Source: Leptodontidium sp. MPI-SDFR-AT-0119
Lineage: Eukaryota > Ascomycota > Leotiomycetes > Helotiales > Leptodontidiaceae
Length of the DNA stretch: 64,000 bases
NCBI GenBank assembly: GCA_020726505.1
Contig: JAHLEZ010000014.1
Span: 1,488,001 to 1,552,000, forward strand
Direction of reading: 5' to 3'
The notes under the pieces were generated by a model, which searched no databases, was not told the origin of the DNA, and saw nothing but the letters and a program-made list of their open reading frames with translations. Made by a program: the position numbers and the translations under genes. Positions 11,583-24,302 of the stretch are shown piece after piece (within the stretch, counting starts at the first letter, position 1; every line of letters starts with the position of its first letter).

Positions 11583-12444
11583 GCGGCATAAAGGGATGGC
11601 TGGGAACTTTTTTGGATGGGAGTTCATGGTATGGACGGTTATATGATGAATGGGATACCTATATTTGTAATTTATGGAATGGGGATGGGGAATGGGAGAT
11701 TAAATAAGACTCCTTTATCAAGCTTCTAAGTGTCTATAACTGTACTTTTCTTGTAATAATGGACTATGAAACTTGAGGCAGACTCGGACTATCCCACTTG
11801 ATCCATTGAGCATCGAACAAGAGAAATCCTTTAGCCTTGAAAACGACCCTTTGCCAAGGGGAACGCTTGAGGGAGAAATTTGCCAATGATCAATGCACAT
11901 CGTCCATTTGGTACAGGCTGAGCTTAAATACAATTCATGATGACAAATATTTGCATTGTGGAAGGACGGAATGGCAGAAGTGAGGTGGCATGTACTACTG
12001 TACAATCCTACTCCACCGTCTACTAAAATATCTAGGAGCACCTTCCATACAACAAGTCTCCATCCACAGGTGTCAAGTTCAAGTCTTGATATTCAGGGAT
12101 CCCGATACTTCGTAATGATTTCTGTTCGGAGTTGTATCATCCACTTCGAACTACTCTTTCAGATCTGTGATTCTAGAGTAGTAGATACGGGACGCTTGAT
12201 TGGTCTGCCGTCCAACATCGAGATGCCTAATGAAAGGCATCTCACACACACAACTCTCTGTTGGAAAGGCAGAATTGTGAAGGTGGTTGGACGGATGAGG
12301 ATCCAGAAATTTTCGGGCAGAATATTTTGAAGTTGTCAGCGATTCTGGTCTAGACCAAATTAGGACTAGACCGAGGCTAACAACATCAATTTCGTTTGCT
12401 CGACCCGCTCCATATATATTTTCACTCTCCATCTTCTTCCCACA
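11583..12444. other. Intergenic region, ferric reductase to Rab escort protein
   Basis: This should contain the ferric reductase 3' UTR and the Rab escort promoter. The frames on both strands are short and lack family signals. A short CA run near 12240 is the only local feature. Confidence 0.5.
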
Positions 12445-14232
12445 ATGGAATCTCTCAGCGAAACCAAATGGGATGTTGTGATATCCGGTACGGGATTGCA
12501 ACATTCTCTGCTTGCCTTGTGAGCTTCTGACTCTGGCTTGGAACCCATGGATCATCTCTGACTGACCTAGCTGTTCATGAAGAGCCCTGTCCCGTTCCGA
12601 TAAGAAGGTCCTTCATGTCGACCAGAACGAATACTATGGGGGCTCCGAAGCTGCATTCAGCTTGCAGGAGGTGGATGAGTGGGTAGTGAAGCACAACAGA
12701 GGTATGTTATGTGCATGCCCTCAAAGCTTGGATTTGTAGCTGACCAACACAGATTCCTCTAAACCTTTTCGAAATGCCTCGTTGTGGAAGGCGGCTGCCG
12801 AACCCTCAAACGAAACAAGCAAGCTGTCATTCTCACGAGCCTATACCCTTACCCTCTCGCCGCAATTAATCTACACCAAGTCGAAGCTCCTCGCCCAGCT
12901 CGTGTCGTCGAAAGTTTACCGCCAGCTGGAGTTTCAGGCAGTCGGAAACTGGTGGATTCTTGACGGAGAGGGTGGGCCGACACTGAAGCGTCTGCCGAAT
13001 GGCAGAGAGGATATCTTCCAGGACAAGAGTATCGACAATCGCGCAAAGCGAAGCTTGATGAAGTTCTTGAAGTTCGTGGTCGATCATGAGAACCAGCTTG
13101 AGACATGGCAGCCACACGGTGATAGTGGGCTGGCAGGGTTTCTCTCGTCGCAATTTCAGCTTCCCCCAAGTCTACAGACGGTCATCGCAGCCCTCACTCT
13201 CTCGTTAGAATCTTCAGATGTAACTCCGGTCAAATGGGCTCTGCCTCGAATATCCCGCCACCTTTCCTCCCTCGGGGTCTTCGGGCCTGGCTTTGGTGCT
13301 GTCGTGCCAAAGTGGGGTGGTGGTGCTGAGATATCACAAGTTGCTTGTAGAGCTGGAGCTGTTGGAGGAGGGGTCTATGTGCTTGGAACCGGAGTGAGAG
13401 CATCTGCTGCAGCTGCTGAGGATAGTGAGCAGCGCACTCAGGTGCATCTCTCAAATGGGGAGGTCGTAACGACTCAACACCTGATCGAAACCTCCGTCGC
13501 ACCGCTCCCAAACTCAAAGTTGGTCTCAAAGGCTATTGCTGTGATATCGTCGCCTTTGAGCTTTCTATTCAAGAGTTCCGTTGAAGGGTCACCACTCGCT
13601 GCCGTGTCGGTTGTAGTCATTCCACCCGACACCATCACGGTCGAGTCGGCACCTCAGTCCAATCCCATCTACATCATGGTACACTCAAGCGAAACAGGCG
13701 AATGCCCAAATGGTCAATGTCAGTATCCCTTCTTTCCTACCATTACGCCCCCCAAATGCATTACATGATGATTCAACTTATGAATACTTATCTACATTGT
13801 CTGAATTTTCTTGACGATAACTACCTCTGACATACTGATAATGCTCCTCATTCTCCAACTTTCTGTTCTTGATTTTGGTCTGGAAGCAAGATAACTAACT
13901 ATCATCCAGGTGTTCTCTACGCCACGACCTTGCTTTCGGAAAATGGCAAGAAGCTTCTTGACAGTGCTCTATCGACATTCCTTCACTCAAGCCAAGATGA
14001 CGCGGAGCTTCTGTACACTCTTTACTACGAGCAAGAACAAGTCTCGAAGGGCACCGCCAGCTCCGAGCCATCGGATGTATCTCTCGACTTGGCGTTCAAT
14101 GATGAGGTCCTCGAGGAAGTTGAGGCTCAATGGAAGACTGTTGTTGGTGAGACAGACGGAGCGACTTTCATGCGCTTCGAGGACCGAGAGGGAATGAACG
14201 ATTATGATGATGAACCGAACGAGGACTTTTGA
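12445..14232 (+). CDS. MRS6: Rab escort protein (Rab geranylgeranyltransferase component A)
   Basis: Predicted 493-aa GDI-superfamily protein. It binds newly made Rab GTPases and presents them to Rab geranylgeranyltransferase, so that they can be lipidated for vesicle traffic. Four exons join in frame: 12445-12518, 12583-12701, 12753-13718 and 13910-14232. The N-terminal dinucleotide-fold motif spans the first junction (WDVVISGTGLQHSLLA, then LSRSDKKVLHVDQNEYYGG), which is diagnostic of GDI/REP. The C-terminal block CPNGQ-CVLYATTLLSENGK matches the REP/GDI tail across the last intron. The C-terminus is acidic (Asp/Glu/Asn-rich). Overall length and the divergent central region fit REP rather than Rab GDI, which is shorter and more conserved. 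It is convergent with the NIMA-like kinase downstream. Confidence 0.85.
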
Positions 14233-15672
14233 TTTCAATGGAGCGGTGTTTGGAGTTGACTCGAGCTCGGGAGGAATCCTCGCATCATGCAAGTTGTGTT
14301 AAAGTGGCCCGGATTCATAATGATAATTCACTTGCGTGCTCCACCTTCTGTTTACCATATTTGACATTGGTGCTTGCGATTGCTTTGATCTTTGACACCC
14401 TATCATATCTTGCCATTTGCCACTTTCCCCAACGAATACTCACATCCTCCGTGCATCTATGCTGCATCTATGCCTTGAAACAATTATTTTTGCTTCCACT
14501 CGCTTAGCTCAGCGCACAACCATTCATCAACCCAAATAAACACCGTTCAAGAAAAATTCACAACTATCTAGTTCACTGCCACAGTTCCATCTTTCAAGCC
14601 AGCCCAGGTAACATAATCTCAATTACCGAAGGCTGGATTACACGTTCGGTGATGGATCCGAATAGTAACTCCCCCCAGTGTCGTGTAAAATCCGCTTCCT
14701 TATTACAAAATATTCACGTAATGCGTGCGATGCCTCCTGAATTCCTACATGTCAATAACACCTTTTGAGTGCAAGGCGTTGAAGTTTTTATATTCTGTAT
14801 AGCTTACTGGTGAAGTTCACTAAACGCTTGTTGATGAATATTAGAGACAGCCATAAATAAAGAGGGGATGCGGTTGCCACTGGATATCAGACGAGGGTGG
14901 ATGAGAGCTTATCGTGAGCAGGTAGCTAGCTCATCTCGCAGATCTAGACTCTAGGACATACATGGTTTTGTCTTTGTAGTGCCCCGTCTACATATACGCG
15001 CAGATTCGCGCGGTTGAAGCTTACACTCTCTACATGCTCAGTTCTCGTCGACGAGGAACTTTCCTGAGTGTTTAAATTAGCTCGGCTTCTGGATAGAACC
15101 TCTGCAATTCCTATTTTTAAAAGATGACGCGCAGTTTCTGTGAGCAAATCTCAGAGGATGGCCGCATTTGATATCGAGAGCAGGCATGAGGTTGATTTTG
15201 TTTCCAATTCCTGTATGGATCTAAGCCAAGCCAATCACAAGAGGTAATGACACCAGCCATAGCAGTGCAGTGAAGACAGACCCAACACCAGCCGAGCCGA
15301 ACCAAGACAAGCAAACAGCAGGTAAAATACAGCATATCCCAACCCAACAAGTTAACCACAAAGGAGGGAAAGGCAACGTCACGGAATCGCAACGCACCGC
15401 ACCCCTATCCAACCAATCAACGCCACTTCGCCACAACTCCTCTCTACTCTCTGACCAAGGAGACCAATAAGGCGAGTAGGCTACCTGGTTAGGCATGTTT
15501 TTGCTTCCAATGAACCGTTTATGCAATGATGCCTGTCTGACAAAAGAAAGATACACAGCTGACTTGTGTAGTGTTTCCATCACCTTTCCAACCCTTCCAT
15601 TCCCCGGTCCCCATTTTCCCATTTATTCAATGATTCAATTTGTAATCATTATGTTCATCATTCCGGAATGTC
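14233..15672. other. Convergent 3' intergenic region
   Basis: This is the space between the 3' ends of the Rab escort gene (+) and the NIMA-like kinase (-). I see no supported gene; the open frames here are short and overlap on both strands. A few A/C-rich stretches near 15270-15460 give a plausible-looking but unsupported 66-codon frame. Confidence 0.5.
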
Positions 15673-17960
15673 TCACAGTCTTCGTACTGGTTGGCGAGTC
15701 CGCACCAAGAATGGACTCGGCATCTCATCACGTTCCGGGTCCCAGACGGTTGGTTCTCCTGATCGTTCTGCCATGCGAGCAGCGAATGCTCTGCCCTTGG
15801 GCTCGGGACTTCGGTTGCCGTCTGGGATTTCTGAGATTGGTCGACCACCTGCTCTGGCTTGTGCTAGTTCAACCAGAGTTCGTCCTTTCGGTGCCAGGTT
15901 TCCTGCACTGGAGGCTTTGATAGCCATGTTGTTCTTTACTGCCAGTTTGTTGAGGTCATCACCACCAACAATCTTCTTCGTGAGGCTAGTCTTTCGTTGT
16001 GGCGATGTAGGCGCATTTTCGTGAGACAAGAGATTGGTGGAGGATGGGATCTTGGAAAGCCGGCGATTTGGTGAGTTGCTTCGCTCTCTGAGAGCAGCCT
16101 GACTGGATTGCGGGCGAAGATCTGGCGCGCTAGAGAGTGTAGGTAAAGCTGGAGCCGCGTTGGCTTTTCCCGCAGCGAAGATGCTGGGTTGCGAGACTTG
16201 TTTTTGAATTGGTGCAGTCCTTTGGGAAATCAAGGGTGGTCGGACACCATTTGATTTGAACGGATTCTTTGTAGACTTCTGTCGAGTTGGTGAGGGCATT
16301 GGTGGAAGATCGTCGTCGTCGGATTCATCAGAAGTGAGGAGCGTTGGTTGCCATCGAGCTTCAGCTCCTGCAGCAGCAGCAAAAATGTTGCGTCCAGTGC
16401 TGGGAGCTTTGGTTGCTCCACCGCGGCGAGGCGACAATGATAATGAAGCGATAGAGATTGGTGATGGCTCAGCCATTTCGACGTCCATAGGTGTTCCAGC
16501 AAACATGGTTTGGGCTCTGCCAAACGGTGTTCGAGTGCTCTTCTTGAGAGGTTTCACTGGCTCGGGGGAATCGATTGACAAGTCTGTCAAATCCGTGGAG
16601 TTCGGGAAATCGTCGCCCCCATTGGAGCTCACAGACGATAGCGGAATGTCGTTTGCTCCCATTGAGCTTGATGCTAAAAAGTCTTTGGTGGACGCCTGAC
16701 TTTGGGTACTTGACCTTTTCTGTACCTCATGCTCTACCTTCTCTTGTACTTCGTGGTCAAACTTCCTTTGTAACCTTTCAATCTCGACCTGAACAAGGCG
16801 ATTGATCTCCAATTGGGCTTTGACCTCCCATTCTCGTCGCACAGTAGACTCAATCTCTTGACGCATCTGTGCCTTCTCGGCCTCGACGGTCCGCAGTCTA
16901 TTCTCGGCATCTTGTAGCTTCCTAGCAGCCAATTCCTCCTTGTTCTTCAGAACTCTTCCAAGCTCTACGACTTCCTTTTCTTTTCTCATGAGCTTCACGA
17001 CAGGAAGGTTCAAAAGAGTGGCAGTGTCTGGCCGTCGATCCGGGTTGACTCTCAGGCAGTCTTTGATAACGGCGTTGAGTTCCGGTGAGTAGACAGCAGG
17101 CAGTGGCGCAACCTTTCCCTCTTTGATCTTTTGGACAAGCTGGAAGTGCGATTTCGCATTGAAGGGCGGCTCTCGGGAGCAAAGCTCGTAGATTATACAC
17201 CCCAGTGACCAGATGTCGGACTTGAGAGTATATCGTTCTGCCGCGCATATCTCAGGGGACATGTAGAAAGGAGTGCCGACATATGTGGAAGCAAAGTCGT
17301 GTGATGCCATAATTTTCGAGAGACCGAAGTCTCCAAGTTTGACTGAGTTGTCTTCGCCAAGGAACACTGACGTTGTGTTAGGGCGATCTGCCATGGGTTG
17401 GGGATTTACTTACCATTTTCCGGCTTCAAGTCACGATGCAGGATCATGACATTGCTCGCAGGTTGTTTGGGATTTGCCGAGTTACCTAGTCCCATTACGT
17501 TGCTCCCAACTTCCGGAGGATCAACGCCATAGTGACATCTGTATAGAGCCGTAACGAGTTGCGAGAACATGCTCCAGACGAATCCTTCCTCTGCCAGTTG
17601 CTTCTTGAGCTGCAAGTCCTTGATCACACGCCCTAGATCTCCATTTCCACAGTATTCCATGTATAGATGTAGATCCTGGGTAGACTTCAGATGCTCGCGG
17701 TGGTAATACCCGACGATATTGGGGTGACGAAGAGAGGAAAGGATCGCAAACTCGGCGTGAAGCTGTTCTCGTTCTTTTTGCGACATTCGTACATAGTTGA
17801 TTTCCTTGCGACAGAGGACTTGACCATCCTGCTTCCTGCGTACTTTTCTGATAACACCAAATGATCCATGCCCTGACATACATTAGTTGTTGCGACACTT
17901 GGGCGCATTAGAGAACTGACCTATCTTCTCCAGCACCTCATACTTCTCCCCTTCAGACAT
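15673..17960 (-). CDS. nimA: NIMA-family serine/threonine kinase
   Basis: Predicted 730-aa mitotic kinase of the NIMA/Kin3 family, which promotes mitotic entry in Aspergillus. Three exons join in frame: 17960-17921, 17872-17414 and 17366-15673. Exon 1 encodes only the first 13 residues and part of the glycine loop, which is completed across the intron as GHGSFG. The kinase core shows HRDLKPEN at the second junction, DFG in KLGDFGLSK, and GTPFYMSPE in the activation segment. A charged coiled coil follows the kinase domain (roughly residues 300-400), as in NIMA. The remainder is a long, basic, Ser/Pro-rich tail, where NIMA proteins carry degradation and regulatory sites. The first Met of exon 1 gives MSEGEKYEVLEKIG, the usual NIMA start. 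It is divergent from the ankyrin/BTB gene. Confidence 0.88.
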
Positions 17961-18375
17961 AATTCCAGATTCAATGTTCTGGATTGTATTCGTTAACAAA
18001 GAGATGGAAAAGCCAGGGCCATGAGCAAGCGAATGAATTGCTATGTTAGTCGGTGTCCGGGTTGTTGTTGTTGTTGTCGTTGTTTGTCGTTGAGTTTCTG
18101 TTTCCCAAATTCAAGTTAGCGATGCGTCTTTGCTTGTGTTTACAAGCGCAGGCGTGGGTTGCCCCCAGCAACGACTTCCCTTTCTGCGGTCAACGAACCC
18201 CTGCACATATTCTCTTGGCAGGGCTTCCCAGCTCTGGTGGTGACCAAGCTCAAAAGCTAATCGATAAGCATTTAATTGTTCCCCGCCAATTCAGTACTTT
18301 TGCTTGCTTCACTTTATAATATTTACTTCACTTACACCGCGGGTTCTGTATGGCATTCCCAGAACAGACACAAAT
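17961..18375. other. Shared divergent promoter
   Basis: These 415 bp lie between the starts of the NIMA-like kinase and the ankyrin/BTB gene. There is a GTT trinucleotide run near 18060-18090. No open frame is supported. Both promoters must be located here. Confidence 0.55.
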
Positions 18376-20658
18376 ATGGTACTTCGTAAGGATGAGCTGG
18401 AGGTTCAGTTGAAGGACGAACATCAGTTAATTCGAGATGGAGTTCTCAAGGACGATAGCCCTCTTGACGTCAGCAATGAGTATGTCTCGAGTTCTCTGTT
18501 GTCGCTTCTCCCATGACAATCAACTTGGAAGATTGTGCTTCTCTTATTACTCGTTCGTAGCGATTCTTTGCTGATTATTCTCTGCTAGATTTCAAAAACT
18601 GTGCGATGCCTGTCGAATAGGAGACTTGAAAGGTTGTCAGGAAGCTATCGCCTCCGGAGTTAACATCAACGCCCGAGATGTATTTGATTACACCCCTTTG
18701 ATATTGGCAAGTCTCTGCGGACATTACGAAGTCGTTCAGTTCCTCCTCGAAGCCGGTGCACTCTGCGAACGAGATACCTTCCAAGGGGAAAGATGTCTAT
18801 ACAATGCTCTCAACAATCGAATTCGAAAGCTTCTGTTGGAATACGAGTAAGTCAAGCGCTAGAATGGGATATTTCTCCACCATATCTTAGATAGTTCTAG
18901 ACGAGAAGATTACTGACCTTTGCTCCTACAGTTACTCGAAAAGCAGCGATCCTCTACAACCATTAGCCTCGCATATTACCACACTCCTCACTCGACAAAC
19001 ACCAAAAACATCCGATATTTGCCTCACAGCTGGTTCAGAGAAATGGAATCTTCACAAATTCGTCCTATCAGCACGGTCACCATACTTTTCCAAGAAACTC
19101 ACAACTGCCCCAGAAACAACTGTTTGGAAGTTGGCAAATACAATACCGCCTGAAGCTTTTCGCATTGCTTTGCGTTATTTATACCTTGGAGATGTACCTG
19201 CAGACCTCGGTTTATCCAGCAAGAGCTTTGTTACAGAAGAAGAAGTTCTCACAGGCATTGATAAAGTCAGCAAACAGCTCGAGATCGAATCGCTGTGGGA
19301 GGGTTTACTGGCGGGAAATGATAGACGGATCGCGAGACAGAGACACCAAGATGAGGTTACAAGAGGCCGCGACCAGATAGAGACGTGGTACCGGAATAAT
19401 GTTCTCAAGCACAAAATCAACGTAGATTCCAGCAAAGCAAACGACGTAAAATGGACGAGAGACAACAGCATCTTCGCAGATGTATTGCTTCGGGCAGACG
19501 AAGAAGGTTCCGACGAACCAAGCTCTGATCAAGGAACACCAAAAACAAGCAATACACTTGGACCTTTGAATGGGATACCTATTGGACCATCTGCGACTTC
19601 TCGATCTCCATCAGCAACAAGAAAATCAAAGCAAGCGGTTCTATTTCCTTGTCATCGTGCAATGTTGTTGAGATCCGAATATTTCCAGACAATGTTTGCA
19701 TCTTCTTTCAAGGAAGCTCAGGTTACAGACTACCTCCTAATCATCAAGGTAGGAACTCTATGTCCCCGAAGCCCCCCAAAAATCCCGTTTAGTGGCCAAA
19801 TTTGAGCATTTTGACACTGTATCCTTAGTGTACGATAGAATATGTTTTGCTTACTTCTCCGTTTTAGGTTGATTGTACACCAGAGGTCTTGGAGGTTGTT
19901 CTGAACTTCATTTACACCGAGCAGACACATATCCCAATTGACCTTGCTCTAGATGTGCTTTTTGTCGCCGACATGTTGCTCATCGAGAAACTCAAAGCAA
20001 AAGCTGCAACTGTCATCAGTACTGTAGGCATGGGTAGTGGTGGCCTTCCAGATCGGACGCATACTGAGGCTTGCCAAGATCAAGAAGTCGAGGTTGAACC
20101 CATCAATGTTTATGATGTGATTCGAGCAGCCTGGGACCTCAAGGTGCAACGGTTAGAAGAGTTCAGTGCGAGATATTTGGCTTTTAGACTCGAAGACTAT
20201 ATTGACGAACAGGAGTTCGAAGATTTGATCAAAGAAAGCGCGGCTAGAATTCAGAATCGGCAGGAAACCGACACAATCGAACTTTTGGACGAGTAAGTAA
20301 GCTCCATCTCAATGCTCATCATATACTACTGACGAGATCTAGTATTCGGCATTACCTATCTGATCGATTCCGACTTCGATTCGAAGACTCAGGACTCGAA
20401 GACATGATGGACGAGGACCAGGTAGCCACAGACGCTGATATGGCTACCGATGAGTCTCAAAAACTAGACGAAGCCGTTGACATGGGTACTCCGCCAGACA
20501 CAGCTCCTGACTCTGCTTCGAATCCGTTTTTGAATGGCGAAATTAGAACCTTGGACGGAGAAGTCGCAGGCGATGAGTTTGCGGCCGACGCAATTAATTA
20601 TCAAGTTCTGCTTGGAAAAATCGACACTTTGTTAGAGAAGTTGAAGCTAGACGCATAA
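18376..20658 (+). CDS. Ankyrin-repeat and BTB/POZ domain protein
   Basis: Predicted 639-aa protein of the ABTB1-like group. BTB domains of this kind usually dimerise and recruit Cullin-3 ubiquitin ligase. Five exons join in frame: 18376-18479, 18589-18846, 18932-19748, 19868-20292 and 20343-20658. Ankyrin repeats occupy about residues 36-115 (AIASGVNINARDVFDYTPL). A first BTB domain follows (DICLTAGSEKWNLHKFVLSA). After a charged linker comes a second BTB-like half (FADVLLRADEEG ... FPCHRAMLLRSEYFQTMF), completed after intron 3 by LNFIYTEQTHIPIDLALDVL. The C-terminus is acidic. The two-BTB layout is typical of the family. The substrate it might target is unknown. Confidence 0.8.
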
Positions 20659-21758
20659 ACTAAATCTAGAGCTGTTGGATACTGATTTACATCATGGAGT
20701 GTTGTAGTAGTATTTTGCAGCCGTCTCTGCTGAATGCTGTGCATGATGGTCAGAATATGTCATTTCAGTGACGACATTGCAAGTGCAAGAGCAGACGCAA
20801 TGCGATTCTAACATTACATTCAATTTTTTCCCCGAGTTCATGACAATGGACAATTCTCTAAGTTTTGTAGTCCTCTTCCTTCCAATTTTCAACATGGTTA
20901 ATCCACTTTCAAGCCATTCCAGCTTGTCCTTGGACCTCCTCGGACCGTTCCATTCCTGGCCCGTCCCGAAACAAATACACTTTCTATCCTCTTTCAGGTT
21001 TCAACTCATATTTTCATGAACGGCAGTTGCCAAGACGATCAAACAATCAGATCGGCTCCTCCTTCCAGCTTTCGCACCAACCCGCATTGGCATTTGATCG
21101 CCAGTATGCCCAAACCGGTTGAGTCAGGGGTGAGATCCACTTGTCGGGCTCGCTTGTCGCTCTTGGCGAATCATTAATGCTTGTCCACGATCTCTATCAG
21201 ACCGCGTTTCACCATCCGACAAGTCATGTTAGAGCTTGGCTTCCCAGGTTTTGCTCCTGCCAGGTGATTCCAGGGACCGACGATTATCATCGGGTGCATC
21301 TTATGCTTGGCTTTTAATCCATGTGGAAGTCATGGATGTCTTGAGTCCCGGTGAACCAGGTTTCACTATTGCATTCACAGTCTTTTGATACATACTAGTG
21401 GTTAACAAGGCTCTTTTCCTGGTCAATGATGTCCAAAAAGTGCCTCTCTGTACAGGGACCCAGTGAATGTCATACTGTCAAACAAGGGGAAAAGCCTCGT
21501 CTTATGCTGATCTGTGCCATGCCGCTCCACCTTCCTCGAGGAGTTATCAAGTCTCAGGCAGCCTCAAGATCTTTCTCATATTTACTCAACCTCTTCCCCG
21601 CATTGTCAAGATTCTTGGCCCATCTTACTCTTTTCGCTTGTCAATTTGCTCACTTTTTGTGTTACTTTCTGGCGTAGTCAAACATAGTTTATTGTCCTGC
21701 CAATGAACCTTCGATAACTAGTCCACAAATTGCCTCTCTCGCTCTCGACGACATCTCT
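20659..21758. other. Promoter region of the amino-acid permease
   Basis: 1.1 kb between the ankyrin/BTB gene end and the permease start. The 80-codon frames near 21426-21706 look like chance frames or possible upstream ORFs and have no family match. I found no obvious Cys3/Met4-type CACGTG site here. Confidence 0.45.
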
Positions 21759-23804
21759 ATGACAGGGTTCTCGCAGTCGAGTTCGTTCATCGGAGGAGCT
21801 ATCTCAACTGTGGCGTCTCCGCTACGGAACAGCTTCGTCGAAGCTGGCTGTCGTTCGCCTGTCACCCCGCGACGGCCACGGCCTTCGACCCGGGACGAGA
21901 CTACGAGGAGACCAAACAATCTGCATGTTAATACGGAAGATGCAAGATATGGTACTTACACCAGCTCAACGTATCTCACCACACCAAGAACTTTGCCGGC
22001 AGTTTCACCAAACAAAAGAAGCTCGATTTATTCCTCAAAGAGACTCTCCGACGACGGGTTATCGAGTGCCACATTGGTTTCACCTTCTCAGCATATCGCT
22101 TTCCCGCTCACGCCTCAATTTATTGTATCTTCTTCTGATGGGAAACTCGGCACTTTTTCTGCTATTAACATCATTCTCGGCAAGACCGTCGGAGTTGGAA
22201 TATATTCTATCCCGTCCTCGATATTCAATTCTGTTGGATCGGTCGGCGCATCTCTACTGCTATGGATCATCGGTTCAGTCATTTCTTTTTGCGGCTTGGC
22301 TGTCTACCTGGACCTGGGAACAGCAATGCCTCGAAGTGGTGGGGAGCGAGTCTACCTCGAACGAATATTCAAGAAGCCTAGGATGCTTGCTACATGTATG
22401 TTCATGTCATACGTCGTACTATTAGGTTTCAGTACGCCTAATTGCATAGTGTTGGGAGAATACGTAATGTATGCTCTGGAAATTGAGGTGAACAGGTGGA
22501 ACGTGCGGGCCGTAGCTGTCTGGGTTATCACTGTGATCTGTGTGATACATGCCCGATACCAGAAGGTCGGATTGAGAATTATCAATGTCCTCGGCGTAGG
22601 CAAGATGCTTATTCTGGTGGTTGTTATCATCTCAGGCATAGCAGGGGCATTGATGGGCGTTGGTTCCGCTTCATCGCCACTTACGCGCCGTCGTCTCAAT
22701 GGCGGACTGGGCTCCTTTGATTTTCTGGAAGAAGATCTGCCTCGACTCAGCACGGCGCAGCAGAATTTCTCCAACCTCTTTGCCGGGTCCTCTAGCCAAC
22801 CTTACGACTACGCTACTGCTCTACTCAAGATCCTGTACTGTTTCCGAGGCTACAGTACAGCAAACCAGGTCCTCTCCGAAGTACGAAACCCAATACCAAC
22901 CCTCCGTCTCGCAGCACCAATAGCGCTATCGCTCGTCTCAATGGGTTACATACTCGCCAATGTGTCCTACTTCCTCGTAGTGTCCAAAGAAGACTTCCGT
23001 TCCTCAGGCGTCGTAATAGCAGGTCATTTCTTCAAGAACATCTTCGGGGAAGTGATAGGCGAGAACGTTCTCCCACTCTTCATCATCATCTCCGCTTTCG
23101 GTAATATTGCAGCTACTTCATTCGCCCAAGCGCGCGTCAACCAGGAGCTGGGGAAAGATGGCCTATTGCCATTCTCTCGTTTCTTCGCGGGGAAAAATCG
23201 GTGGGATTCACCTACCCCGGGTTTATTCCTGCACTGGCTGGTCTCTGTCCTCGTAATCGTCGTTCCACCTCCTGGCGAGATATACAACTTCCTCGTAGAC
23301 ATCGGCGGATATCCAGTCTCTGTCATCAGCGTAGCCATCTCGCTTGGTCTTTGGTACCTGCAAACTTCACCAAAGGAGAATTGGCAATCGCCATTCCGCG
23401 CCAAGAAAACTTATACCGTTGTCTTTGCGGCAAGTAATTGTCTGCTCTTGGTCTTGCCTTGGATCAAACCTCGGGAGGAGAAGGGTGATGGCCGATTTCC
23501 GTACTTTGCGTACCCTGCTACGGCACTCGCTATTCTTGGGAGTGGAGTTGTTTATTGGGGTTGGTGGGCAGTCGTTAGACCGAGGATGTTTGGGGGCGAG
23601 AGGAATTGGTTGAACGATCATGATAGGAGAGGACATAAGAGGGGATCGAGTGATGAGGCGATGCCGATGATTAGTCATGGTAGTGAGGAGGAGGAACGGG
23701 ATGTATCTGAGCAGGACGAAGTCGAGGAGATCCCAGAGGAAAATGGAATGAGGAAGAGGGCGCCCTGTGGTTGTCCGTTGAGACACGGAGCAATCGCTAG
23801 CTAG
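21759..23804 (+). CDS. Methionine/L-type amino-acid permease (APC superfamily)
   Basis: Predicted 681-aa plasma-membrane transporter resembling fungal high-affinity methionine permeases (Mup1/Mup3) and the L-type branch of the amino acid-polyamine-organocation superfamily. The frame is single-exon. A cytoplasmic N-terminus of about 125 residues, rich in Ser/Thr/Arg, precedes the first helix. The first helix has the unwound substrate motif GKTVGVGIYSIPSSIF, followed by RSGGERVYLERIF after helix 2. About twelve hydrophobic segments can be counted. The C-terminal tail is acidic and charged (EEEERDVSEQDEVEEIPEE), a plausible ubiquitin/arrestin docking region. Start is the first Met in a long frame; a downstream start would still leave the transporter core whole. 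Methionine as substrate is inferred from family resemblance. Confidence 0.8.
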   Translation: MTGFSQSSSFIGGAISTVASPLRNSFVEAGCRSPVTPRRPRPSTRDETTRRPNNLHVNTEDARYGTYTSSTYLTTPRTLPAVSPNKRSSIYSSKRLSDDGLSSATLVSPSQHIAFPLTPQFIVSSSDGKLGTFSAINIILGKTVGVGIYSIPSSIFNSVGSVGASLLLWIIGSVISFCGLAVYLDLGTAMPRSGGERVYLERIFKKPRMLATCMFMSYVVLLGFSTPNCIVLGEYVMYALEIEVNRWNVRAVAVWVITVICVIHARYQKVGLRIINVLGVGKMLILVVVIISGIAGALMGVGSASSPLTRRRLNGGLGSFDFLEEDLPRLSTAQQNFSNLFAGSSSQPYDYATALLKILYCFRGYSTANQVLSEVRNPIPTLRLAAPIALSLVSMGYILANVSYFLVVSKEDFRSSGVVIAGHFFKNIFGEVIGENVLPLFIIISAFGNIAATSFAQARVNQELGKDGLLPFSRFFAGKNRWDSPTPGLFLHWLVSVLVIVVPPPGEIYNFLVDIGGYPVSVISVAISLGLWYLQTSPKENWQSPFRAKKTYTVVFAASNCLLLVLPWIKPREEKGDGRFPYFAYPATALAILGSGVVYWGWWAVVRPRMFGGERNWLNDHDRRGHKRGSSDEAMPMISHGSEEEERDVSEQDEVEEIPEENGMRKRAPCGCPLRHGAIAS

Positions 23805-24302
23805 GAAAGTAGGATAAGACGATCGTGGCATTTTAGGGGAAATAAAGGATGTGATCTTTGTAAATATTCAGGAGCAAGTTGTACATAGTATGGTGCCGGA
23901 GTAAGATACCAGTATACATTTATTTTTGATGCTCTGGACTCGCTGGAGATCTTCCATTCCTATTTCAGGTACTCATATATTCTATTTCACTCATGCTTGA
24001 TAAAGATATAGTATCACCCATAGCACGTACAACGCTCATGACCCTTGCATACCTAGGTTCCTTTCAGCCACGTGACACATACATGTACCTAGATACCTAG
24101 GTAAGTACAGTTTGGGTGCAGATGTAGTAATAAAAGAACATGAGATAACATGAGCTTATATCAGAATTGGAATCTAGACTATGCCATGCCCCTCCTGGAT
24201 GACTTTGAATATTTAACCATGTGATCGCTTGCTACGTTCGTGAGATTTACTTCAATAGTCTCGTTGGCTAGCATCACAACAACGGGAGTTTGAAATATAA
24301 GC
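23805..24302. other. Intergenic region with TACCTAGGTA palindromes
   Basis: About 500 bp containing the permease 3' end and the ankyrin gene promoter. TACCTAGGTT is at 24050-24059, TACCTAGGTA at 24094-24103, and an E-box CACGTG at 24068-24073. Confidence 0.5.
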